Below are positions 54,403 to 62,715 of a stretch of 64,000 nucleotides of DNA, piece after piece; within the stretch, counting starts at the first letter, position 1; every line of letters begins with the position of its first letter. The DNA comes from an uncultured Aquimarina sp. GTDB lineage: Bacteria > Bacteroidota > Bacteroidia > Flavobacteriales > Flavobacteriaceae. The notes below the pieces were generated by a model that was not told where the DNA came from, ran no database searches, and saw nothing but the letters and a program-made list of their open reading frames with translations. The position numbers and the translations under genes were made by a program. The stretch is taken from assembly GCA_947501475.1 (NCBI GenBank), contig CANMWA010000006.1, forward strand, positions 1-64,000, written 5' to 3'.

Positions 54403-54510
54403 TTTGCAGTAGTGAGTTTATTGGGGATCATTGAAGATAATCCCTCCGCGGTCACTTTAGTTAATTAAACCATTGAAAATCAAATAGTTTTCAATGGTTT
54501 GCTGTTTTTA
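54401..54510 (+). repeat. tRNA-Arg tail scar B2 with terminator
   Basis: tatttgcagtagtgagttta (54401-54420) and aatccctccgcggtcac (54439-54455) repeat scar B1. A 13-bp-stem terminator follows (54467-54479 with 54488-54500, then T's). From 54511 to 54904 the DNA is AT-rich and I see no gene or clear signal until the next start. Confidence 0.75.
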
Positions 54511-54904
54511 GATATCTTGTAACTATTTGAAAATCAAAAGAAAAAGTTCGAATCTTCTCGAAGACTTACTTCCTTTATGTAGGAATACTTACATTTTAAC
54601 ACTCGATTTATGTGTATGAATCTCACACTTTGTGATTGTAATTAAATGGTCCGTTATTTTTTAGAGATTTTGAGTAGTGTTGGATTATTCATCGTTATGA
54701 TGAAATAAATGATAATATGCTTTCAAGATAAGGAATAATTTTCTTAAGGAGATATCTAAGCCCTTTTGTCTGAGTTTGGATATTAGCTAAAAGAAGCTCG
54801 AATGTAGCAAGTTGGAAGAATAAAAGGATGTATATTGGCTATTAGTCAGAAAGATATCCAAATATAAATTCCAATAGTAAACTTTTGCGAAAATCAAAAA
54901 AACA

Positions 54905-55249
54905 ATGATACAGATTACACTGCTATTACTCAGCTTAACCTCATTGTTCATTTATCCTTTTCAAGAAATAGAAAAAATTGAAAAAGAAGAAGGGGTTTAC
55001 GAAGGCCATGATAATTATGGTTATTCATTTTGCTGTAAAACTGAAGATGGATTCGAAAGCATACTAATTTTTAACGAAATTCTGTCCGTTGTACTTGAAA
55101 AACATCCATTGCATATAAATAAACATATTGGACAAAATTTCATAATCTCGTTTACTAAGGATGTAATTATTGAAGAAAAAGGTAGCAGAGAAGTATCGAC
55201 TATAATACGCCTACAGAAGCTTGTGTCTGGGCAACATTTTCGAGAATGA
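54905..55249 (+). CDS. Hypothetical secreted or membrane-anchored protein
   Basis: The 114-residue protein has a hydrophobic N-terminus (residues 1-19, MIQITLLLLSLTSLFIYPF) that could be a signal peptide or anchor. I recognise no family. It has a Cys pair (CC at about 40) and mixed charged residues. A near -7 element (aacttttg) lies about 16 bp upstream. Codon use and AT-content are like the accessory region. It is flanked by long non-coding stretches, which lowers confidence that it is expressed. Confidence 0.5.
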   Translation: MIQITLLLLSLTSLFIYPFQEIEKIEKEEGVYEGHDNYGYSFCCKTEDGFESILIFNEILSVVLEKHPLHINKHIGQNFIISFTKDVIIEEKGSREVSTIIRLQKLVSGQHFRE

Positions 55250-55397
55250 TATAATACTTTAATTTTCAATAGTAAAAGGTCTGAATCCTTGTTTGGCTCT
55301 ATAGGAAAAAGCTACTCATAATTTAGAGATTCTTATAGAGTTTATTTTCTTAAACTGTCCTATTTATAATATAAAACAAATACCTTGTGAAATATAA

Positions 55398-55976
55398 ATG
55401 GATAAAGTCATGAGCACAAAACTCTTCATAAAATATATGGTCAGTTTACGATGTAAACTCATGGTAAAAGAAGAGTTGAAAAAACTTGGATTGCATTATG
55501 TAGTTGTTGAACTAGGTATTATTGAAGTCTTAGAAGATATAACTAAGGAACAACGTCTTCAACTGAAGAGAAATCTAAGCAAATCTGGCTTGGAATTGAT
55601 GGATAATAAAAAAAGTATTCTGATTGAAAAAATCAGAAATGTTATTATCGAAATGATCCATTACACAGATGAACTACCCAAAGTGAATTACTCTGATTAT
55701 ATCAGTGAAAAAATAGGTTATGACTATACCTATCTGGCTAATATATTTTCAGAAGTGAAGGGAATTACTATTCAGCAATTTATTATTATTCATAAAATTG
55801 AAAGAGTCAAAGAATTGATTATTTATGATGAATTAAATCTTACTGAGATTTCCCATAAACTACACTACAGTAGTGTTGCACATTTATCTAATCAATTCAA
55901 AAAAACTACAGGTTTGACACCTACATTTTATAAGCAACTGAAAGAAAAGCGTAAACAAAATTTAGAAGATTTATAA
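55398..55976 (+). CDS. AraC family transcriptional regulator (short Bacteroidota form)
   Basis: The 192-residue protein has a C-terminal AraC/XylS double helix-turn-helix (about 95-190: YDYTYLANIFSEVKGITIQQFIII, LTEISHKLHYSSVAHLSNQFKKTTGLTPTFYK). The N-terminal domain of about 85 residues (VSLRCKLMVKEELKKLGLHY, IIEVLEDITKEQ) has the look of an HMA/ACT-like fold seen in other small Bacteroidota AraC proteins and not the usual arabinose-binding cupin. A second ATG at 55410 is also possible. It is the only regulator in this accessory stretch and a candidate for the paired promoters at 56.3 and 58.4 kb. Confidence 0.85.
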   Translation: MDKVMSTKLFIKYMVSLRCKLMVKEELKKLGLHYVVVELGIIEVLEDITKEQRLQLKRNLSKSGLELMDNKKSILIEKIRNVIIEMIHYTDELPKVNYSDYISEKIGYDYTYLANIFSEVKGITIQQFIIIHKIERVKELIIYDELNLTEISHKLHYSSVAHLSNQFKKTTGLTPTFYKQLKEKRKQNLEDL

Positions 55977-56165
55977 TCGACTAATACCATATTAACCAAA
56001 TTCTAAATGTATAGACCAATCTTTTATACTAATTTACAGGATACCATTTTCTTAATTTTGTATCATTCAGATAAACGGATATATTGTTCTGATACTTGTA
56101 TACCACAAAATACCCCTCATTAAGTTTGATGGCTACTATTTTTTCAGCCCTATTCCTTATGCTAA

Positions 56166-56196
56166 TGGGTGATCCCTGTAAACGAAATCACCCTTT
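56166..56196 (+). terminator. Terminator downstream of the AraC-type gene
   Basis: gggtgat (56166-56172) pairs with atcaccc (56186-56192) around a 13-base loop, followed by TTTT. It is 190 bp after the stop. Nothing else is recognised in 55977-56298. Confidence 0.55.
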
Positions 56197-56298
56197 TATT
56201 CATCACCATAAAAATGAGGTTATTTTTACAGACAATCGGTAGCGTTGAAAGTTGTTTTTTATCCTAAGTAATCTTTTCTTTTTTTGACATTTGATAAT

Positions 56299-56367
56299 GT
56301 GTGATATATGTAATATAGGTCTTACGTGGTGTAACTCAGTTAGCCGTTAATTATCTCATTTTTGTAT
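56299..56367 (+). promoter_or_regulatory. Promoter module P1, upstream of the SPFH protein gene
   Basis: The 69 bp align without gaps to 58352-58420 at about 80 % identity (55 of 69 by my count). Nearly invariant blocks are gtgtgatatatgtaat and taggt, gtgtaactca, ttaatta, and atttttgtat. The last block resembles the TTTG of the -7 element. The gene starts 13 bp after the module. The absence of a -33 TTG suggests an activator or alternative sigma factor. Confidence 0.65.
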
Positions 56368-56379
56368 CAAAATAAAATT

Positions 56380-57237
56380 ATGATGGATAATCAAGATATA
56401 AACAAAATAAATGACATATTGAAAAATGGTAAATGGAAGAAATTATTTATTTTGGCAATAATACCTATATTATTGATAGTATTTAAGCCATGGACTCAAG
56501 TGGGAGCTGGTGAAAGAGGAATTGTTCAGAATTTTGGTGCAGTTCAAGACGTAGTACTAGGAGAAGGGATTCATTTCAAAATACCAATAGTACAAACAGT
56601 TACTCTAATAGATGTAAAAATCCAAAAAGCAATGACTGATGCTGCCTCTTCTTCCTCTGACCTTCAGGATGTAGATTTATCAGTAGCACTGAATTATCAT
56701 ATCATACCAGATAAAGCAAATCTGGTGTATCAAACCATCGGAGTAGAATTTAAAGAGCGTATTATTGATCCGGCAATTCAAGAGGTGATGAAAGCCGTTT
56801 CAGCTAGGTATACTGCAGAAGAATTAATTACCAAAAGACCTGCGGTCAGCACCGAAATGCAAGAGGCACTCACTTTGAGATTACTTGCATCAAATATATC
56901 TGTTGATGCCTTTTCGATTATCTCTTTTAGCTTTTCTCAAACTTTTACTGATGCCATTGAAGCAAAACAAACCGCAGAACAAAATGCATTAAAAGCAAAG
57001 CGAGATTTAGATAGGATAAAAGTGGAGGCAGAGCAAACTATTGCTGCTGCAACAGCTGAAGCAGAGGCGCTACGTTTACAAAAAATGAATATTTCACCTG
57101 ATCTGATTGAACTCAGAAAGATAGAAGCAAACCTTAAAGCGATAGAAAAATGGAATGGGATTTTACCGCATGTAACAGGTGCAGGTGCTATACCATTTAT
57201 TGGAGTCAGTGATGTGGTTAAAAAACAAAAAGAATAA
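56380..57237 (+). CDS. Prohibitin/SPFH-domain membrane protein
   Basis: The 285-residue protein has one N-terminal membrane span (about 19-35, LFILAIIPILLIVF) and a prohibitin-type SPFH domain (about 42-225; AGERGIVQNFGAVQDVVLGEGIHFKIP, shown as RGIVQNFGAV and GIHFKIP). A helical region follows (AEQNALKAKRDLDRIKVEAEQ, about 205-235), of the kind that makes large ring assemblies. It likely organises membrane patches or protects proteases. ATG at 56380 is chosen over an upstream TTG at 56362, which lies within the promoter. It follows module P1 and precedes an MscS gene by 131 bp. Confidence 0.87.
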   Translation: MMDNQDINKINDILKNGKWKKLFILAIIPILLIVFKPWTQVGAGERGIVQNFGAVQDVVLGEGIHFKIPIVQTVTLIDVKIQKAMTDAASSSSDLQDVDLSVALNYHIIPDKANLVYQTIGVEFKERIIDPAIQEVMKAVSARYTAEELITKRPAVSTEMQEALTLRLLASNISVDAFSIISFSFSQTFTDAIEAKQTAEQNALKAKRDLDRIKVEAEQTIAAATAEAEALRLQKMNISPDLIELRKIEANLKAIEKWNGILPHVTGAGAIPFIGVSDVVKKQKE

Positions 57238-57368
57238 TATTATGATCCTGGGGTTTTAATCTCTATGGTTCTTAACAATTTTATTTGTGCTGATTCATTT
57301 GATTTCTGGTAATAATCAAAATAAGCATAGAGCTTATCATTCGGTCTGCTAAAGTCAAATCACAACTT

Positions 57369-58259
57369 ATGAAAATAATAGAGTTTATAACGAGATGGAG
57401 TAACAATTACCTCTTCATAATTATCATTGTTATTATCATTACTATAGTACTTATCAAATTATCGATATGGATACTCAATAAATATATTCTACATACTTCA
57501 AAAAACTCTCAAATAGCGCCTACTCATTATCATTTTTTTAAAAATGCTGTTGCTTTGCTATTTTGGCTAATTGCCTTAGCTACCATTACTTTTCTAATTC
57601 CTCCCCTCAAAGCTTATGCCCTTACGGTTTTTGCAAGTGCAGGTATTTTTCTAGCTATTCTTGGATTAGCCGCACAACAAGCTTTATCTAATATTGTTAG
57701 TGGAACTTTTATTGTTATTTTTAAGCCCTTTAGAGTAGGTGATTTTATCACAATAGCTAATCAACATACAGGAACGGTAGAAGATATTACTTTAAGACAC
57801 ACCGTAATTGTTAATTTTGAAAATAGAAGGATTATTATCCCCAACTCAATCATAAGTAGTGAAACGGTCATCAACAGTAGCATAGCAAACGAAAAAATAT
57901 GTGAGTCAATTGTTATTGGAATTAGTTACGAAAGCGATATTGATACCGCCATAACCATTATGCGAGAAGAAGCAGAAAAACACCCTTTTTGTATTGATAA
58001 TCGATCTAAGAAGGAAAAAAATAAAGGTTTAGAAATTGTTCAGGTTTTTCTCATTGGATTTGGAGAGAGTTCTGTGAATCTGAAAGCAAGAGTATGGTGT
58101 GATAATCCATACAAAGCCTTCGAAATGCATTATGATATTAATCAATCCACTAAAAAAAGGTTTGATAAGGAAGGCATTGAAATTCCATATCCACATCGTA
58201 CAATTGTCTATAAAAAACCTTTGGAAAAGAAGAGCGATATAATACCTTCTTCATTATAA
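57369..58259 (+). CDS. MscS family mechanosensitive channel
   Basis: The 296-residue membrane protein has three spans (about 14-36, 58-80, 84-104); the last continues into the pore helix (GIFLAILGLAAQQALSNIVSG). The beta domain (about 110-175: FRVGDFITIANQHTGTVEDI) and an alpha/beta C-terminal domain are complete. It should open on hypo-osmotic shock and release solutes. It is 131 bp after the SPFH gene and may share promoter P1. Confidence 0.92.
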   Translation: MKIIEFITRWSNNYLFIIIIVIIITIVLIKLSIWILNKYILHTSKNSQIAPTHYHFFKNAVALLFWLIALATITFLIPPLKAYALTVFASAGIFLAILGLAAQQALSNIVSGTFIVIFKPFRVGDFITIANQHTGTVEDITLRHTVIVNFENRRIIIPNSIISSETVINSSIANEKICESIVIGISYESDIDTAITIMREEAEKHPFCIDNRSKKEKNKGLEIVQVFLIGFGESSVNLKARVWCDNPYKAFEMHYDINQSTKKRFDKEGIEIPYPHRTIVYKKPLEKKSDIIPSSL

Positions 58260-58351
58260 TTATTTGTCTCTTTTCTAAAGTCAACTTACTATATAATCAT
58301 ACTAATCCTGGTAAATAGGTTGCCATATATTTAATGTAATATCATACAAAA

Positions 58352-58420
58352 GTGTGATATATGTAATGTAGGTTCAGACTAGTGTAACTCATTAAGTCTT
58401 TAATTAACTGATTTTTGTAT
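58352..58420 (+). promoter_or_regulatory. Promoter module P2, upstream of a 38-residue basic protein
   Basis: This is the gap-free partner of 56299-56367, with the same block order and spacing. The gatttttgtat end would be the -10-side element, with transcription from about 58425 and a leader of about 54 bases to the ATG at 58478. Confidence 0.65.
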
Positions 58421-58477
58421 ACACATTAAAACCGTCCCATATCGGGTGCGTTATTCATAATCTTAAAACAGAGAATC

Positions 58478-58594
58478 ATGTCAAAAGAAAAAGAAGGTAA
58501 AGCCAAGTCAGGTAAAAAAACACCTGCAAAAAATTTGAAAGAAAAAAGGGCAGCAAAAGCAGCAAAAAGAAAGCAGAAAAGAAATGATGATTAA
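58478..58594 (+). CDS. Very small lysine/alanine-rich basic protein
   Basis: A 38-codon frame from ATG at 58478 to TAA at 58594 encodes a protein with about 14 Lys, 4 Arg and 7 Ala (for example AKNLKEKRAAKAAKRK). It has no signal peptide or hydrophobic stretch, so it should be a soluble, unfolded or nucleic-acid-binding peptide. I recall similar small KNLKEKRA-type proteins in Bacteroidota, all of unknown function. It has its own promoter module P2, shared in sequence with the SPFH gene promoter, which supports its being expressed. Confidence 0.7.
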   Translation: MSKEKEGKAKSGKKTPAKNLKEKRAAKAAKRKQKRNDD

Positions 58595-58659
58595 ATGTTA
58601 TAAAAGAAACCATCTGATCACCTTCTCCTAGTTAGTGTTAATCTTCTAACATATTATCA

Positions 58660-59010
58660 ATGAAAAATAGTGAATTAGAAAAATCCTGTACGCATGAGTT
58701 AGTTGAGACCGTTGATTACATACCTGGATCTGTAGTTATGAAGGCAATTCTGAAGAAAAAAACAGGAACTGTAACTATATCATCATTTGATATGGGAGAA
58801 GCATTACCCTCAAAAATATCTCCTTTTGATAACCTCATTCAGATTATAGATGGAGAAGCTGAGATTATTATTAACGAAAAATCAAATACAATTGAAACTG
58901 GTCAGGTAATCATTATTCCTGCTCATGCAAGGAATATAGTAAAGGCTAACAAGCGTTTTAAAATGTTGTCAACCATCATTAAGAGTGGTTATGAGGACAT
59001 AAGCATTTAA
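58660..59010 (+). CDS. Cupin domain-containing protein
   Basis: The 116-residue single-domain cupin has core beta-barrel motifs at about 55-100 (IDGEAEIIINEKSNTIETGQVIIIPAHARN, shown as IDGEAEIIIN and VIIIPAHA). Only part of the metal-binding His set is present: His in PAHA, but not the HxH of motif 1. Catalysis is thus uncertain; it may be a ligand sensor. No family-specific function can be read. It lies 65 bp after the 38-residue protein gene. Confidence 0.82.
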   Translation: MKNSELEKSCTHELVETVDYIPGSVVMKAILKKKTGTVTISSFDMGEALPSKISPFDNLIQIIDGEAEIIINEKSNTIETGQVIIIPAHARNIVKANKRFKMLSTIIKSGYEDISI

Positions 59011-59022
59011 ATATAATAATAC

Positions 59023-59190
59023 ATGTTAGGACAAGAAAGTAAATTCAAACCAGGCGATACTGTTTACGCTAAAGCAAACCCTGAAGTTAAATTGATTGTA
59101 CGATTATATTACCGTAGAATATACTACTGTACGTTTGCAGAAGATCCTGAGAAAAAGGAAGTAGTATTTTTTGAAAGAGAACTTTTATAA
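59023..59190 (+). CDS. Small conserved protein, paralogue of the gene at the window end
   Basis: A 55-residue frame from ATG 59023 to TAA 59190, with KFKPGDTVYAKANPEVKLIV, then RRIYYCTF and FERELL. The protein truncated by the right window edge (63831-64000, minus) has the same layout: VGDTVFTKINPSISLIVKRY, IYYCGF, DP. Two diverged copies within 5 kb show that this is a real family. It is probably a small SH3-like beta fold; I know no function. It is 12 bp after the cupin gene and probably co-transcribed with it. Confidence 0.75.
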   Translation: MLGQESKFKPGDTVYAKANPEVKLIVRLYYRRIYYCTFAEDPEKKEVVFFERELL

Positions 59191-59239
59191 TGATTGATTG
59201 TAACGACAAAAGTTAAGAACTAAATAACACATATATAAA

Positions 59240-60274
59240 ATGACACAAGAATTAGGTATAACAAAAAAGCAAAGCTTTCATTTTAACATTCCAAAAAAGA
59301 AGCCGAAAATTGCCTACTTCATATTAGTTCACCATTTCCCTAGACAGTTCAAACGATTGTTCAAAGCCATTTACCATCCAGAAAACCATTACTTAATCCA
59401 TATCGACCAAAAAACAGACATCAATATAAAAAAGGATATTAAAGCTTTTATAGAAGATTACTCCAACGCTTATGTCTTAAAAAATGAAAATATAGTATGT
59501 GGTGGATACAGCATGGTACAGTCTCAAATTAATGGAATGAAGTACCTTTTAAACCGTTGTCTGAAATGGGATTTTTTTATTAATCTGAGCGATCAGGATT
59601 TTCCCTTGAAATCTCAAGATTTTATCCTTGATTTTTTGAACATGAATAAAGGGAAAAACTTCATAAAAATAGTCAACCAAATTATGGAACGACCTAGTAC
59701 GCCGAACCGCGTTGAAAACTATTTTCAGGAGATAGATATTGGCTTTTCGGGGATACCCTATAAAAGATCTTTCATGAAAAATGTGACCTCGTATGTCGGT
59801 GGACAATGGATGATCTTGACCAGAGCATGCTGCGAATTTATCTGTGAGAGTCCCGAAGTGAAAAAGTTTGAAGATTTCTATCATAAGATCCTAATTGCTG
59901 ATGAATCATTTTTTCAAACTGCACTAATGAATACTTCATTCAAAGAAACAATCATAAACGATGATAAAAGAGTTGTTATATGGATAGCTGATGGTGATAT
60001 AAAATTGAAACCAAAAACTTTGACAGGATCGGACATTGACTTTTTAATGCAAGGAGATAACTTATTTGCCCGAAAATTTGATGAAAGAGTTGATGAATCT
60101 ATATTGGATACTTTGGAGAAAGTTTTCACAACAAATCAAATAATAAATAATTCTAATAGTATTGATTTTAACCTTGTTCAAACGCTTAATATTGATACAA
60201 AAAAAAGTACCCTATTAGATCCAGAAACAATCATAAGTCCATCAACGAAACAAATGCTTAATGGGAACAAATAA
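59240..60274 (+). CDS. Core-2/I-branching-type glycosyltransferase (GT14 family)
   Basis: The 344-residue protein has the PF02485 pattern: KIAYFILVHHFPRQFKRLF (about 24-42), YLIHIDQKTD (about 53-62), the FINLSDQDFPLKS motif (about 115) and GGQWMILTRACCEFI (about 190). It probably transfers a sugar from a UDP donor onto a glycan, with a role in surface polysaccharide or glycoprotein. No membrane span. The acceptor is unknown. It is isolated from other glycan genes but sits with small stress-type genes. Confidence 0.85.
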   Translation: MTQELGITKKQSFHFNIPKKKPKIAYFILVHHFPRQFKRLFKAIYHPENHYLIHIDQKTDINIKKDIKAFIEDYSNAYVLKNENIVCGGYSMVQSQINGMKYLLNRCLKWDFFINLSDQDFPLKSQDFILDFLNMNKGKNFIKIVNQIMERPSTPNRVENYFQEIDIGFSGIPYKRSFMKNVTSYVGGQWMILTRACCEFICESPEVKKFEDFYHKILIADESFFQTALMNTSFKETIINDDKRVVIWIADGDIKLKPKTLTGSDIDFLMQGDNLFARKFDERVDESILDTLEKVFTTNQIINNSNSIDFNLVQTLNIDTKKSTLLDPETIISPSTKQMLNGNK

Positions 60275-60282
60275 ATATTAAA

Positions 60283-60477
60283 ATGACTAAAACGAATATT
60301 ACAAGAAGTTGGCGAGAACAAAAGGTAATGCTCAAACGGAGATTTCCTTTTCTATCCGACAAGGATTTTGACTTTAAAGATGAGCAAAAAGAAATGATGC
60401 TTGATAATCTTGCAGTTAAACTTAAGAAAACCAGAGCAGAGTTAGAATTGCTTTTTGCTGAGCTCCAAACCTATTGA
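60283..60477 (+). CDS. CsbD/YjbJ-like small protein
   Basis: The 64-residue, charged, helical protein has SWREQKVMLKRRFPFLSDKDFDF followed by LAVKLKKTRAELELLFAEL (both given in part). This has the pattern of CsbD-like stress proteins of Bacteroidota (W-x-E-x-K-x-x-L-K-x-x-F-x-x-L-T/S-D-x-D; L-x-x-K-L-x-K-T-x-x-E-L). The function of the family is unknown; members rise in general stress. It is 8 bp after the glycosyltransferase stop and 19 bp before a GroES-like gene. Confidence 0.65.
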   Translation: MTKTNITRSWREQKVMLKRRFPFLSDKDFDFKDEQKEMMLDNLAVKLKKTRAELELLFAELQTY

Positions 60478-60499
60478 ACTGTAATTAAGAAAAAAAATG

Positions 60500-60802
60500 A
60501 TGCATAAATTCAAAATACAACCGCTAGCCGATGGGGTATTGGTAAAAGCCGATATAGCAGAAAAAAAATCAAAGGGGGGCATTATCATCCCTGATACTGC
60601 TAAGGAAAAACCACAAAAGGGAATCGTATTAGCCGTAGGAAAAGGTAAAAAAGATGAACCCATGACTGTAAAAGTTGGTGATGCCGTATTATATGGAAAG
60701 TATTCTGGAACGGAAATTACTATTGAGGGTATTGATGCGCTTATTATGAAAGAGTCGGACATCTTTGGCATTATTCAACCAACTACTTTAGAACTTATAT
60801 AA
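60500..60802 (+). CDS. GroES-like co-chaperonin, orphan copy
   Basis: The 100-residue protein matches the Cpn10 family along its length: [46 protein letters not shown] (parts [26 protein letters not shown]), [15 protein letters not shown]. The mobile loop and roof sequences are present. No groEL lies next to it; the main groES-groEL pair is presumably elsewhere, so this is likely a second, specialised copy. An ATG three bases upstream (60497) is equally possible. It is convergent with the racemase-dipeptidase gene. Confidence 0.85.
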   Translation: MHKFKIQPLADGVLVKADIAEKKSKGGIIIPDTAKEKPQKGIVLAVGKGKKDEPMTVKVGDAVLYGKYSGTEITIEGIDALIMKESDIFGIIQPTTLELI

Positions 60803-60921
60803 GAATATTGAAACAGATATATGAGAAAGGAATATATATTTTAGCTAAAGTGCTACGTGAGTATACATCTGGAAAGATTGTTGAATCGCGTAATAAGAAC
60901 ATTTTTATAAATACAATATGC

Positions 60922-62715
60922 CTAAAGATAAAAGAACACTTTATCTGGATAATTAAGAGCGGCTGATTGTACATACGATTCTTTTAAAATACCATAGTTA
61001 GCGTATTTCTTATACTTTTCTACCGCCCAACCAATATTGCCATAGTCAAAATGCCAATATTCTTTATGATCACATACAAAATCTTCATCCTCGAAAAGTT
61101 TCATCAGAAGCTTACGATTTTTCTTTGCTTCTTCACTAATGTCTGGATGTTTGGGATAACATTTTTCATTTAAATCAATATGTAGTCCATCGTTGGTTCC
61201 AAAATCCAGTACGCATTTCTTTCGCAAATCATAAATCAGGGCATCAACCGCACCTCCTGTTGAATGGGTAGATTTCTTTTGAGGAGCAATAAATCTAGAT
61301 ACTATCTTGCTAATTTCTTCTACTGTTTTTTTAGGGTATTTCTTTTTCAAAAAATCGGCTTTTTGATCCCATAGTTTTTGTTGATGCTCAAATGATCTCC
61401 AGGCTGATCTAATAATTAGCTTTTTGCCCTGATTATCCAGAAGTTTACTAATCCGACCTATTTTTTCATATACCTCTTTTCTAACTAAATAGCGATAGTT
61501 TTTTTGAATGGACTTTTCAAATATTAAATTAAAATCTGAATCCTGAAGACTTATCAATGGAGTGTGATCCTCCTTGACAGGTATAATGGCTGTTTTCTTT
61601 TTGTGCAACCTGTCTTTTTCTTCTACTATTGCGCAATACGCTGCCGCACTTATAGGGGTAATGATATTTTTAAAAATATAGGATGAATTCATGGCAGTAA
61701 CTAATGCTCCATACTTTAATGTAAATGATACATCGCTTCCAACTTTTAAGTCCTCTTTTTTGGCATTGATTATAATGTGATCGCCACCTGCTCCCAGGAT
61801 TTCGATATCTAATTTTGGAGTTAATCCAGTGACCATTACATCTTGAACACCCATTGCCAAGATAGCTCGTCTTATTATGCCTTGGTCTTTAAATTTTGGC
61901 TTGTTGCCAAAAGCGTCCAGACCGATCTCACCATCTGGTACTGATGATTTGTTTTTCAATTCTATAACTTCAGCCACCAACATAAAGGCGTCCTGATAAA
62001 GTTTTGGAATCGGTTTTCCTGTTAAAGGTTCATAACCTAAAAATATAGATTCTCCTAATCTCAAATTATTTATCCTACCAACATCTTTTGTAGTGCTGAA
62101 CCAATTATAATTAGCTGAGTTTCCTCCTGAGATCATAGATAGCTTTATATGGAACTTTTTTTCAATATTAATAGCAATAGAAGACAGTAATTCCATCTTT
62201 TCTGCTGTAGGCTTAACTCCCGAAAAACAAGCAAGGTTTGTACCTATCCCAGTGAGTTTAATTCCTTGAAGACGTAATACTTTTTCAATGGTATTTTCGA
62301 GTTGAGATGGCATTATTCCTTCGCGCAAATCTCCTAATTCTACCATGATTATGATCTTATGTATCTTACCATGTATGATAGCAAATTCTGAAAGTTTTTT
62401 TATAACAGACAACTCCGAATTTAAACTCATATCAATATCTAATACTACTGATTCTGCCTGACTTATCATGGGTGTCCTAATCAATAAAAAAGAAGCTTTC
62501 ACTCCAGCGTCACGCATTTTTTTGATATTTGCGATTCTTGAGTCAGCAAGAATTTTAACCCCACTCTTTACCAAAATATTGGCAATATGTGGATGCGCAC
62601 AAACACCTTTAGTAACAGCAATTATATCTATACCTTTTGATCTAAAAAGGGTACTCAAAGTCTTAGCGTTATGAGCGATCTTGCTAAGGTGGATGTCTAT
62701 TCTTGGGGTTGACAT
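60922..62715 (-). CDS. Fusion of a PLP-dependent alanine/ornithine racemase-like domain with a VanX-type D,D-dipeptidase
   Basis: The 597-residue, two-domain protein has an N-terminal part (about 1-345) that is a fold-type III PLP enzyme of the alanine/ornithine racemase group: PLP lysine Lys36 in AVTKGV, and GGNSANYNWF and LRLGESIFLGYE segments. The C-terminal part (about 385-575) is a peptidase M15D (VanX/DdpX) domain: Arg440 region RSAWRS, zinc ligands His484 and Asp491 in HSTGGAVDAL, catalytic Glu552 and zinc ligand His555 in EYWHFDYG. No signal peptide, so cytoplasmic. D,D-dipeptide hydrolysis plus racemisation of the D-amino acid released is the simple reading. It overlaps the DUF1611 gene by 19 bp. 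Confidence 0.85.
   Translation of the reverse strand: MSTPRIDIHLSKIAHNAKTLSTLFRSKGIDIIAVTKGVCAHPHIANILVKSGVKILADSRIANIKKMRDAGVKASFLLIRTPMISQAESVVLDIDMSLNSELSVIKKLSEFAIIHGKIHKIIIMVELGDLREGIMPSQLENTIEKVLRLQGIKLTGIGTNLACFSGVKPTAEKMELLSSIAINIEKKFHIKLSMISGGNSANYNWFSTTKDVGRINNLRLGESIFLGYEPLTGKPIPKLYQDAFMLVAEVIELKNKSSVPDGEIGLDAFGNKPKFKDQGIIRRAILAMGVQDVMVTGLTPKLDIEILGAGGDHIIINAKKEDLKVGSDVSFTLKYGALVTAMNSSYIFKNIITPISAAAYCAIVEEKDRLHKKKTAIIPVKEDHTPLISLQDSDFNLIFEKSIQKNYRYLVRKEVYEKIGRISKLLDNQGKKLIIRSAWRSFEHQQKLWDQKADFLKKKYPKKTVEEISKIVSRFIAPQKKSTHSTGGAVDALIYDLRKKCVLDFGTNDGLHIDLNEKCYPKHPDISEEAKKNRKLLMKLFEDEDFVCDHKEYWHFDYGNIGWAVEKYKKYANYGILKESYVQSAALNYPDKVFFYL

Noticed and set aside
60922..62715. Vancomycin resistance (vanX/vanT-like) gene
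   Set aside because: Although both a racemase and a VanX-type domain are present, there is no VanH, D-Ala-D-Lac/D-Ser ligase or VanRS pair, and the racemase lacks the membrane domain of VanT.
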